Below, one piece after another: positions 1-6,623 of a stretch of 10,457 nt of DNA. Source of the stretch: Desulfuromonadaceae bacterium (GTDB lineage: Bacteria > Desulfobacterota > Desulfuromonadia > Desulfuromonadales > Syntrophotaleaceae). Numbering within the stretch: the stretch's first letter is position 1; the number at the start of each line of letters is the position of its first letter. The stretch spans positions 1-10,457 of the forward strand of contig JAIOSZ010000188.1 in assembly GCA_021107335.1 (NCBI GenBank), in the 5' to 3' direction. Below the pieces are notes generated by a model. The model ran no database searches. It was not told the DNA's origin and saw only the letters and a list, made by a program, of their open reading frames with translations. A program made the translations under genes and the position numbers.

Positions 1-1281
1 CCTCCGAATTTTTAACAGCCAACGGCTAGACGATGCACCCTGCTCTGGCCCAACAGCGGGTATCAAGTGGGGCAGAACCAACATCGACAAAAGCAAGGCA
101 GTGCCGATACCAGCAATGGAAAAAACCGCCAACTGCCGCTGTCCCGGCAGATCGGAGAAAAGCAGGACTGCAAAGCCAGCCATCGTGGTTAGACCGCCAA
201 ACAACAAGGGACGGGCCAACTCACCAACGATAGCCTCAGGCGCTGCTCCGCCACGGCGCAAGGCAAAGTATACGTGCAATCCGAAATCTACGGTAATCCC
301 CAGCAGCACCGCTCCAAAACCTAAGGTAACGGCGGAGACCGGCGAAAAAAACCAGGACACGGCAACGGCACTAATGCAAACGACCGCCATGGGTAACAAA
401 AAAACAAAACCCGCACGCGGACTGCGCAGAAAGCAAAAAAACAGCACCAGCAGAGCTAACATCGATCCCGTCAGAATGCACCATAGGTCATTTTGAATCG
501 CTTGGGCATTAGCTAGTGTATATCGATGCCCGGCGACCAGGGTGGCGCTGATGTTGCCGGGTATGGCTTTATCTACCGCTTCTGCGAAACTCGCCAACAG
601 GGTTTCAGCGCCCGCCGAATCGGTCATCGGAATGGGAGTCTCGGCTAGTAGCAGAGCACTTTTTCCCTCCGCGCTGACAAAGTGATTATCGACTAACCGC
701 ATTTGCGGAATCATGTTGATATAACTTAACTTTTTCAGCCCCTGCCGATAAACAGACAAAGGATCGCGGCGAATTAGTCCCTTAAGGGCCATGCCTTCTG
801 GAGCCAGTAGTTGCTCATAATTTTCCTGCAGTCGTTGCCGAACCCCCTCCTCGTTAAGACCAACAGCGATAGCTTCTAAATCTGCAGCATCGAGAATGCT
901 CGGCAACGCATCTTGGAGCCAGTTGACCAAGCGTCCCTGCATTTGACTCTCGGGACCAGTCACCACATGAGTAAAGAGTGCAGGGTCAAGAGCCGCAGCC
1001 AGTCGGTCGACGGCCGCCACAAGCACAGCGTTGCCCCCTTCCCCATCGGTCTCGAGGTTGATCACCAACTTGCGGGCAAAGGGTGCACGCTGTAAAAGAG
1101 CGAAATCGCCGGCCACCCGGCTACCACGGTCGGGTAGCATCGCCTCGATGTTTTCCTCAAGACGGATCCCAGTAAAGGCGATTACGCTGAGTAGAATCAG
1201 AACCGAGGTTACCCAGTACAATAGCCGTCGGCGGCTGGAAAAATACCGGTATGCCGTTGCGGTGTACTCTGAAAGGCTCAT
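1..1281 (-). CDS. MMPL/RND-family exporter, N-terminal part (cut by window edge)
   Basis: This frame stays open from an ATG at 1281 to the window edge, giving the first 427 residues of a larger membrane protein; MMPL-family exporters are usually about 750-900 residues, so roughly half is missing. The visible part has the classic RND half-unit layout. There is one N-terminal membrane segment (about residues 20-39), a large extracytoplasmic domain (about 40-264), then hydrophobic segments at about 267-285, 291-311, 315-340, 358-376 and 384-410. The segment GITVDFGLH (328-336) matches the conserved motif carrying the proton-relay aspartate (Asp332). Members in aryl polyene clusters (ApeM type) are thought to export the product or its lipid ester. 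It starts 6 nt after the LolA-like gene with no strong ribosome binding site, so translational coupling is likely. The family call is firm; the substrate is inferred from neighbours. Confidence 0.88.
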   Translation of the reverse strand, partial: MSLSEYTATAYRYFSSRRRLLYWVTSVLILLSVIAFTGIRLEENIEAMLPDRGSRVAGDFALLQRAPFARKLVINLETDGEGGNAVLVAAVDRLAAALDPALFTHVVTGPESQMQGRLVNWLQDALPSILDAADLEAIAVGLNEEGVRQRLQENYEQLLAPEGMALKGLIRRDPLSVYRQGLKKLSYINMIPQMRLVDNHFVSAEGKSALLLAETPIPMTDSAGAETLLASFAEAVDKAIPGNISATLVAGHRYTLANAQAIQNDLWCILTGSMLALLVLFFCFLRSPRAGFVFLLPMAVVCISAVAVSWFFSPVSAVTLGFGAVLLGITVDFGLHVYFALRRGGAAPEAIVGELARPLLFGGLTTMAGFAVLLFSDLPGQRQLAVFSIAGIGTALLLSMLVLPHLIPAVGPEQGASSSRWLLKIRR

Positions 1282-1287
1282 AGGCAG

Positions 1288-1920
1288 CTAAAAAAGTTCC
1301 TCTGCCAAGGGCTGGTTGATAACCACATTCTCAAACCGGAGCCGGGTGTAGTCACCGTCGGCCTCATGTACTTCCACCATCTGCACATAACGACCACCGG
1401 AAGAAAATTGAATATTTAGATAATTGAGGAACCCGGCAGTTTCGAAAAGAGGATCGAGCCTGAGACGCACCGGACCTTGCGCCTCTACGACAATCTTATA
1501 CTTCTGGCGCAACCAATCAAAATCGGCACCGGCACAGGCGAGTAATTGTTCGGCAACGATCTTCATCACCGGTTCACGATTAATATCAAAGCTTTCACTT
1601 CGACCGGTGCGCTGATGCCAACGGTGTCCCTCATTGCCTTTTAATACGAACCCGGTAACAACAGGCTGGGTCAACTCCCAACGCAATGAGCCTGGGGATT
1701 TAAAATAGAAGCGTCCGGAAGAAAGCATGGCATCCTGAAACACAGCCAAGTATTTTTCCTGGGTAAAATCACTAGCGATGGTTTCGATTCCGGCTGAAAG
1801 CTCTTCGAGACGCTCCAGAACCTTAGCATCCTGCCCTGAAACCCCAGCCCACGCACCCACAGGCAACCACAGCTGAGCAAAGAGAACAAAGATGCCTAGA
1901 ATTTTCAAAAGGCCTTTCAT
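1288..1920 (-). CDS. LolA-like outer-membrane lipoprotein carrier protein (ApeL-type)
   Basis: A 210-residue secreted protein. Residues 1-25 form a signal peptide: a lysine near the start, a hydrophobic core, and a signal peptidase I site after AWA (23-25). The absence of a lipobox cysteine means a soluble periplasmic protein. The mature part follows the LolA pattern: an early helix with SDFTQEKYL, then a strand pair around GRFYFKSPGSLRWEL, then alternating beta strands forming a half-barrel. Canonical LolA carries lipoproteins between the membranes. Divergent paralogues next to MMPL exporters in aryl polyene and xanthomonadin-type clusters are thought to carry the lipidic product instead. 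The start overlaps the dehydratase stop as ATGA (1917-1920), with GGAG a few bases upstream, so the two are co-translated. It is unlikely to be housekeeping lolA, given its position and divergent sequence. Confidence 0.85.
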   Translation of the reverse strand: MKGLLKILGIFVLFAQLWLPVGAWAGVSGQDAKVLERLEELSAGIETIASDFTQEKYLAVFQDAMLSSGRFYFKSPGSLRWELTQPVVTGFVLKGNEGHRWHQRTGRSESFDINREPVMKIVAEQLLACAGADFDWLRQKYKIVVEAQGPVRLRLDPLFETAGFLNYLNIQFSSGGRYVQMVEVHEADGDYTRLRFENVVINQPLAEELF

Positions 1921-2375
1921 GCCTGCTCCGGTGTTACTTCAACCTGCGGGATCCAGAGTTTGAGCTTGCCGGCGGCCAATACTTGTTGCCCAAGCAAGAC
2001 CTCACCTTCAACCACCACAAACCTATCCACGGCTGCGATGGGGCGAATACGGATAGACAAGCAATCCCCCACACGGGCAGTCCCTTCAATTTCCACCTTA
2101 CTTATGCCAACCAAAAAACCCTGCCCTACGGGCTTTCCGGCCATGCGGTCCGCATAACCCTGAACAGCGGCAAAGGCCTGGGCCAACATTTCCACCAAAG
2201 CGACCTCGGCCAGTTGTCCGTCCCCATCCAGCAGGGGATTTGCCGCATCGATCACAGCTTCGACCGTAGCCTCTTCACCCTCGTGATATTCGACAAGACG
2301 ATCAATCTGGCGCATGGGAAGGCGATGTGGGATCAGGCCCTCGGCCGCCATTGGCAGTTTGAATTCGTTCGACAT
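1917..2375 (-). CDS. ApeP-like hot-dog 3-hydroxyacyl-ACP dehydratase
   Basis: A 152-residue single hot-dog protein resembling the FabZ/FabA superfamily and closest in style to the ApeP-like dehydratases of aryl polyene clusters. The N-terminal LIPHRLPM (14-21) corresponds to the FabZ-type PHR-P signature, and VEMLAQAFA (61-69) corresponds to the central helix with its conserved glutamate (Glu62). The expected role is removal of water from the 3-hydroxyacyl-ACP after each ketoreduction, giving the trans double bonds of the polyene. The histidine motif GHFPG seen just before the central helix in FabZ is replaced here by a DGDG stretch (50-53), so the catalytic base may differ. The ATG at 2375 has AGGGGAG 4 nt upstream. 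It lies 24 nt after the ammonia-lyase stop and overlaps the LolA-like start by 4 nt. Reaction specificity is inferred. Confidence 0.82.
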   Translation of the reverse strand: MSNEFKLPMAAEGLIPHRLPMRQIDRLVEYHEGEEATVEAVIDAANPLLDGDGQLAEVALVEMLAQAFAAVQGYADRMAGKPVGQGFLVGISKVEIEGTARVGDCLSIRIRPIAAVDRFVVVEGEVLLGQQVLAAGKLKLWIPQVEVTPEQA

Positions 2376-2399
2376 CGGGCTCCCCTAGTTCGCTACCGT

Positions 2400-3986
2400 T
2401 TACTGCCAGAAGACTGACAGGTCGTCGAGAAGCGGGCTGGAAAAAAGGATTTTGCGAAATTTCACCAAATCATCATGAAAAACGCGACTGTTGTCATAAA
2501 TCTCAAAATGCTGATTGAGCTCCCGGTGGATCTTTCCCGTACCGCGACCGAGGCCCTCGGCATTGCGGAACGATAGGGCCTGCAGGTCGGCAAGAACCTC
2601 CAGCGTCAGAATATGTTTGGCATTGCTCACTGACTTGCAAGCCTTGCGTGCCGCAACCGTGCCCATGCTAACCACATCCTGATTGGAGGCGTTACAAGAA
2701 ATCGAATTGGTGCTGACCGGACCCGCCAGCTGCCGATTCTCTGCAGTGGTGGAGGTTGCGAGGTACTGAGCCCCCATAAATCCCATGGTCAAACCTGCCG
2801 TACCGGGGATCAAATGTTCAGGCAACCCCTCATTCTGGTGTTTATCCAGGTACTTATTAAGGCGCCGCTCGGAAAGATTCGACAGGGTGGACATAGCAAT
2901 GCACAGGGCATCCATAACAAAACCGATACTCTGGCCATGAAAGTTGCCGCCATGAATGATCTTCTTCTTGTCCGGAATAATAAGAGGATTATCGTTGGAG
3001 GAATTGGCCTCGATTTCAACGGTGCGCACCGCCATTTCAACCGCTTCGGCAACCGGCGCCAGGACTTGCGGAATACAACGTATAGAATAAGAGTCCTGTA
3101 CCTTGATGTCGGTTTCGAATACTGGCCCACCCTGCTGTTGACCTCGGATCAGCTCGTGTGTGTTCTCACGCAGGGCAATGTTGGTTGAGCCCTGATAAAG
3201 GTGGCGGATAGTGTCGGCAATATGCAACTGACCGGGATGGGGCTTTAATTGATGCAGGTCGTCATCCAAGGAATCATCGATGCCGCCGAAGATCTCCTGA
3301 GCAAAGGCCCCCGTCACACAGGAAAGCCGTAGTAGCTGCTTGGCACCGTACAGGGCGAAGGCAGCCAGCGCAGTCATGGCGCTAGTACCGTTCATCAAGG
3401 CGAGGCCCTCCTTAAAACTGAGGCGCCTCGGCACCATTCCGAGTTCGGCAAAAACCTCCTCGGTCGGGCGTAGCTCATCGCGATAATAGACTTTTCCCTC
3501 GCCTATTACCGCAAGGCCCAAATGGGCTAGATGGATCAGATCCCCCGAGGCGCCGACGCTACCACACTCAGGGATGAATGGGGCGATGCCTAAATTGATC
3601 ATGTCACGGAGGAATTCGAGAAGCTCGATGCGCACCCCGCTAAATCCCTTGACCAGGGAATTGAGTCGCACCACCAGCACAGCAATAGCGACTGTGGGTT
3701 TTAAAGGCTCGCCGAGTCCGGCAGCATGGCTGCGAATCAGGTTGACTTGCAACGCTTCGATTTCTGCGTCCTCAATGATCTTGTTACACATCGGGCCAAA
3801 AGAGGTGTTGACTCCATAGATAATTCGGCGGGCCGCGACTTCTTCTTCCAGAAAACGACGACTGGCGAGGCAACGCTCTAAAGCGACCGGGTCAAGGGCC
3901 ACCCGATGAGTACCAACACCAAGAGCAACGATATCCTCAATGGTTAGTTCACTGCCATTCAATATTACGGTAGGGCGCTGGGACAT
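2400..3986 (-). CDS. MIO-dependent aromatic amino acid ammonia-lyase (probable tyrosine ammonia-lyase)
   Basis: A 528-residue member of the HAL/PAL/TAL family, of normal bacterial length. The Ala146-Ser147-Gly148 triad, within GSVGASGDLI, cyclises to the MIO electrophile. Other active-site landmarks are Tyr57 (IYGVN), Asn199 (MNGTS), Tyr300/Arg303 (QDSYSIRC), NSSNDNP (328-334) and GGNFHG (346-351). Two features bear on substrate. Ser86-His87 in NLIRSHAAG resembles both HutH and the flexirubin-cluster tyrosine ammonia-lyase type. NQDVVSMG (435-442) is the NQD form of aromatic (Tyr/Phe) lyases rather than the QEDH form of HutH. In a pigment cluster the expected product is 4-coumarate, the aryl starter. 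No hut degradation genes are adjacent. The ATG at 3986 has only a modest GAGAG ribosome site, and tandem terminator hairpins lie upstream, so it may head its own transcript. Tyrosine over histidine or phenylalanine is inference. Confidence 0.9.
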   Translation of the reverse strand: MSQRPTVILNGSELTIEDIVALGVGTHRVALDPVALERCLASRRFLEEEVAARRIIYGVNTSFGPMCNKIIEDAEIEALQVNLIRSHAAGLGEPLKPTVAIAVLVVRLNSLVKGFSGVRIELLEFLRDMINLGIAPFIPECGSVGASGDLIHLAHLGLAVIGEGKVYYRDELRPTEEVFAELGMVPRRLSFKEGLALMNGTSAMTALAAFALYGAKQLLRLSCVTGAFAQEIFGGIDDSLDDDLHQLKPHPGQLHIADTIRHLYQGSTNIALRENTHELIRGQQQGGPVFETDIKVQDSYSIRCIPQVLAPVAEAVEMAVRTVEIEANSSNDNPLIIPDKKKIIHGGNFHGQSIGFVMDALCIAMSTLSNLSERRLNKYLDKHQNEGLPEHLIPGTAGLTMGFMGAQYLATSTTAENRQLAGPVSTNSISCNASNQDVVSMGTVAARKACKSVSNAKHILTLEVLADLQALSFRNAEGLGRGTGKIHRELNQHFEIYDNSRVFHDDLVKFRKILFSSPLLDDLSVFWQ

Positions 3987-4044
3987 TAGGCTATGACTCT
4001 CATTTCCGTTAATTTAGTTTCCATTCAAAAAAACAGACTGGCAA
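3987..4044 (-). promoter_or_regulatory. Leader of the ammonia-lyase gene with a five-codon mini-ORF
   Basis: Between the tandem hairpins and the ammonia-lyase start the strand is AT-rich. It contains a short open frame, ATG AGA GTC ATA GCC TAA, whose stop overlaps the lyase start as TAATG. The lyase ribosome site (GAGAG, about 10 nt upstream) lies inside this mini-ORF. A promoter is expected here if the hairpins terminate the upstream transcript. A TTGCCA hexamer is visible, but no good -10 sits at the right spacing, so I do not name a promoter. Whether the mini-ORF is translated is unknown. Confidence 0.25.
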
Positions 4045-4069
4045 CAAAAGGGTTTTAGCATTGAAACCC
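4045..4069 (-). terminator. Second of two tandem intrinsic-terminator-like hairpins
   Basis: On the minus strand GGGTTT pairs with AAACCC (positions 4069-4064 with 4055-4050) around an 8-nt loop, followed directly by TTTTGTT. The stem is short and half AT, so alone it would be weak. It sits about 13 nt after a stronger hairpin and probably acts as a back-up. Confidence 0.5.
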
Positions 4070-4073
4070 GATT

Positions 4074-4104
4074 ATAAAAACTCCCCGGCACGGTCAGTCG
4101 GGGA
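4074..4104 (-). terminator. Intrinsic terminator after the acyltransferase gene
   Basis: On the minus strand TCCCCG (4104-4099) pairs with CGGGGA (4087-4082) around an 11-nt loop in which a further G-C pair and a G-U pair can form. AG and then TTTTTAT follow. A GC-rich stem plus U tract is a standard rho-independent terminator. It lies about 115 nt after the acyltransferase stop and separates the ketosynthase/ACP block from the ammonia-lyase block. The opposite strand has no T tract, so it is read as minus-strand only. Confidence 0.7.
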
Positions 4105-4219
4105 ATAAATACTTAATCAGTTCTTAACCCATCATTGAAAGGCTTGGCCAACTATCCCCTCAACAAAAAGTCCATAACAATAAAAATGCCTTCACCTGTT
4201 TTTTGCAAAAGCACCAAAC

Positions 4220-5041
4220 TTATTTAAGTCCTTCAGGGTCTTCTCCCCGCATCTGAGCCAGAGCCTCTGTCATCTGTCCCTTAACCAGCTTACGCAGTTG
4301 GCGAGGTCCCTCAAGACCGGCAAAATGCTTACCTTCCACCGGAGGCAACGCCCTAATGACAATTTCAGCCGGACTAAACCAAAGACGCTTGGGGGGCAGT
4401 AGCTTATTGGTCCCATCGAGGCACAAGGGAACCAAACGCACATCTAACTCTGCAGCCAAGCGAAAGGCCCCATTATAAAAACGCTGTAAACCGCCAGTGC
4501 GACTACGGTGTCCTTCAGGGAAAAACAGGAGGTGCCCACCCTTACTAAAGGTGGCCGCGGCAGAGCTAAGGATTTCTTCCCAGTCCAAACTCTCAACGTC
4601 CTGGTATCCGGCCAACCGCATAAACCAGCCGTACCAGGGCATGCGAAAAGGCCAGGCCCGTACCGCAAAGGTGACATCGAAGGTTGGGAGCAACGCCATA
4701 CAATAAGTATCGAAAAAGGAGAGGTGATTGACCACTAGCAGGCAGGGTTCACCGGACGTCAAATGCTGGAACCCCTCGCGACGAAACCTGACAAAAGGCT
4801 TCATAACAAAGAGGCATCCCTGCCCATATATCCAGATAAAGTGGCGCATGATACGTCCACTATCCCAATTAGTGACCAGCTTCCAAAGCACAAATCCCAA
4901 GGGGAAAAGAAGTACTCCAAGCACAGTGCAGAGAGCCAGTAGCGGATAAACGACAAGGTTCATCACCACCACAGACGGCCCGAACAAGCGTGTCACCTTG
5001 CCGCCAGACTTTTCTTGTACAACATCTGATACTGCCGCCAT
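4220..5041 (-). CDS. PlsC-family (LPLAT) membrane acyltransferase
   Basis: A 273-residue 1-acylglycerol-3-phosphate acyltransferase-type protein. Residues about 22-57 form one or two hydrophobic segments anchoring it to the inner membrane. The catalytic HxxxxD box is NHLSFFD (105-111, His106 and Asp111). The acceptor-phosphate box is FPEGHRSR (174-181), followed by VPLCLDGTN (204-212). All family signatures are intact. In an aryl polyene cluster such an enzyme is expected to transfer the polyene acyl chain from ACP to a glycerolipid or similar acceptor (ApeD-type role); a purely housekeeping phosphatidate role cannot be excluded. The ATG at 5041 has AGGAA about 7 nt upstream. It follows the ACP gene by 93 nt and is itself followed by a strong terminator, so it is likely the last gene of the upstream transcript. 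Acceptor and donor are inferred. Confidence 0.87.
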   Translation of the reverse strand: MAAVSDVVQEKSGGKVTRLFGPSVVVMNLVVYPLLALCTVLGVLLFPLGFVLWKLVTNWDSGRIMRHFIWIYGQGCLFVMKPFVRFRREGFQHLTSGEPCLLVVNHLSFFDTYCMALLPTFDVTFAVRAWPFRMPWYGWFMRLAGYQDVESLDWEEILSSAAATFSKGGHLLFFPEGHRSRTGGLQRFYNGAFRLAAELDVRLVPLCLDGTNKLLPPKRLWFSPAEIVIRALPPVEGKHFAGLEGPRQLRKLVKGQMTEALAQMRGEDPEGLK

Positions 5042-5090
5042 TGGCTATTCCTACTTTAAGTTCGGTCAAAAAAGTCCAGAGAGACATTAC

Positions 5091-5109
5091 AAAAAATCTG
5101 TCCTACAGA
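5091..5109 (-). terminator. Weak hairpin plus U tract between ACP and acyltransferase genes
   Basis: On the minus strand TCTGT pairs with ACAGA (5109-5105 with 5101-5097) around a 3-nt loop, followed by six T residues. Five pairs with only two G-C is weak, so at best this is partial termination or a processing site. The rest of the 93-nt gap shows no convincing promoter. Confidence 0.25.
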
Positions 5110-5134
5110 GTTGCAGGTCAAACTTTTTACTTAG

Positions 5135-5395
5135 TCATTTCCTTTTAATCTGACGGCTTTTGCCATTTACAAAGCGGTAGATATCACCGAGGGTGCGGAT
5201 CTCTCGGATCTCCTCCTCTTCGCGAATTTTGAACTTGAACGCCCCTTCCAGAACGATCACCATGTCCACCGTATCAAGACTGTCGAGCCCCAAATCCTCA
5301 TAGATATTAGCATCGGGAGTCATCGACGCTGGATCGAGTTCAAACTCCTCTACCAGCGAAGAATTAATCAAATCAATTATCTGCTGTTCAGTCAT
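5135..5395 (-). CDS. Acyl carrier protein
   Basis: An 86-residue acidic four-helix carrier protein. The 4'-phosphopantetheine attachment serine is Ser39 in DLGLDSLDTVDM (34-45), the canonical type II ACP motif. Helix III contains an acidic run (EEEEIREI), and the protein ends in an unusually basic tail (KSRQIKRK). It should carry the aryl starter and growing polyene chain between ketosynthase, ketoreductase, dehydratase and acyltransferase. Its ATG at 5395 lies inside the 3' end of the ketosynthase gene (8-nt overlap), with AAGGAGA about 7 nt upstream, a strong site suited to high ACP expression. Placement identifies it as the cluster's dedicated ACP rather than housekeeping AcpP. Known aryl polyene systems often have two ACPs; only one is visible here. 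Confidence 0.95.
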   Translation of the reverse strand: MTEQQIIDLINSSLVEEFELDPASMTPDANIYEDLGLDSLDTVDMVIVLEGAFKFKIREEEEIREIRTLGDIYRFVNGKSRQIKRK

Positions 5396-6623
5396 GCTTG
5401 AATCTCCTTACCACAATCGATGAATTAACGCCCCCAAAGGCGAAACTGTTTTTGACAAAAGTGTCGATCTCGGTTGCTTGAACCAAGCGTAAATAGTTAA
5501 GGGTGCTGCAAGCCGGATCCACCTCCTCCAGATTGAGGGTCGGCACCAGCCTGCCCCGGCTCATCATTTCCAATGAAGCAATCAGCTCGAGGGAACCACT
5601 GGCCGCCATAGTGTGTCCCATATGACCTTTTAAGCTGCTGACAGGCACCAGCTCCCCAAAGATTCGAGAGATGGCCTCGCTTTCGGCAATATCCCCCTGC
5701 TCGGTAGCCGTGGCGTGGGCATTGATGTAATCAATTTCATCCGCACCAAGGTCGGCGTCCTCCAGGGCCAGGCGCATGCAACACTCCATGGCCTCGACAT
5801 TGGGGTTGGCGATACTTCTCGGATCCGAAAGCGTGGCAAAACCGCCAATCTCAGCAAGGATAGGCACGCCACGTTCGATGGCAGAATCAAGGGATTCGAT
5901 TAATACCACCCCCGCCCCTTCGGCACAGACGACACCGTCCCTGGCCCGATCAAAGGGCCTAGGTGTGCAGCTAGGAGAGTCATTGAAGGCGACTGATGCG
6001 GCATTGATATTATCGAAGGTCGCCGCCGTCAGCGGGTGAAATTCATCGGCGCCACCACAAAGCATCATGTCCTGCTTGCCCATGGCAATGAGCTCATAAC
6101 CGTAACCGATGGCCTGGCAGCCCGTGGAGCAGGCCGCAGACGGAGCCAAAAGACGGCCGCTGATACCCAAAGCTTGCGCCACATTGGAAGCGCAAGTATG
6201 GTTCATAATCTGGAAAAAGATCGTTGACTTCATCCGCTCCAGACTGGAATCGGTGAAAAAATCCCGGAAGAGTTCTTCGGTCGTCTTGGTACTGCCGACC
6301 GTGGAACCAAGGGAGATCCCCAGTCGACCTCCTGTCAGCTGTTCAGTGGTCACTCCAGATTGAGCCAAAGCATCCTGACTGGCCATAGTGGCAAAGATCG
6401 ACATGGCGGACATGGAACGACGATCCTTACGCGGGATCTCTTTAGGATTAATGCCGGATACTTTGGCAGCCACCCTGGTGCGAAGGCCACCGATAGCCGC
6501 CAGGTCGGGAAAATTCTGCACAGCGCTGCGACCAGCTAAAAGCCCTTCCATCAGCGTTTCAACACCTCTTCCATAGGGCGAGACGCTCCCACAACCTGTG
6601 ATAACAACCCTCCTCAACTGCAT
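5388..6623 (-). CDS. Ketosynthase B (FabF-like beta-ketoacyl-ACP synthase)
   Basis: A 411-residue thiolase-fold condensing enzyme of FabF length. The Cys-His-His triad is complete: Cys165 in SAACSTGC, His303 in NAHATATEQGD, and His337 in KGHMGHTMAASG. The gating loop near the C terminus reads FAFGGVNSS, with Val where FabF has Thr (FGGTN), a minor deviation. It should catalyse decarboxylative Claisen condensation of malonyl-ACP with the acyl-ACP chain. With the intact cysteine it is predicted to be active rather than a chain-length factor. The ATG at 6623 has AAAGGG about 7 nt upstream and overlaps the end of the FAD oxidoreductase gene by 10 nt; its own end overlaps the ACP start by 8 nt. 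It is not a duplicate of ketosynthase A: the two are clearly divergent. Whether it starts or extends the chain is unknown. Confidence 0.93.
   Translation of the reverse strand: MQLRRVVITGCGSVSPYGRGVETLMEGLLAGRSAVQNFPDLAAIGGLRTRVAAKVSGINPKEIPRKDRRSMSAMSIFATMASQDALAQSGVTTEQLTGGRLGISLGSTVGSTKTTEELFRDFFTDSSLERMKSTIFFQIMNHTCASNVAQALGISGRLLAPSAACSTGCQAIGYGYELIAMGKQDMMLCGGADEFHPLTAATFDNINAASVAFNDSPSCTPRPFDRARDGVVCAEGAGVVLIESLDSAIERGVPILAEIGGFATLSDPRSIANPNVEAMECCMRLALEDADLGADEIDYINAHATATEQGDIAESEAISRIFGELVPVSSLKGHMGHTMAASGSLELIASLEMMSRGRLVPTLNLEEVDPACSTLNYLRLVQATEIDTFVKNSFAFGGVNSSIVVRRFKHD

Noticed and set aside
101..496. Plus-strand open frame of 131 codons near the left edge
   Set aside because: It is antisense to the MMPL exporter, which translates without a stop across the whole stretch with proper membrane segments; the plus-strand product is Lys/Pro/Thr-rich and looks like a shadow.
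1983..2417. Plus-strand open frame of 144 codons
   Set aside because: It lies antisense to the dehydratase and the lyase end, has no family-like sequence, and the minus-strand genes there have clear motifs and ribosome sites.
2400..3986. Histidine utilisation (hutH) locus
   Set aside because: There are no hutU, hutI or hutG genes nearby, the neighbours are polyene biosynthesis and export genes, and the NQD motif favours Tyr/Phe lyase.
4105..4219. Possible gene or small RNA in the gap after the acyltransferase
   Set aside because: It is AT-rich, with only trivially short open frames and no strong promoter; it is best read as the 3' untranslated region before the terminator.
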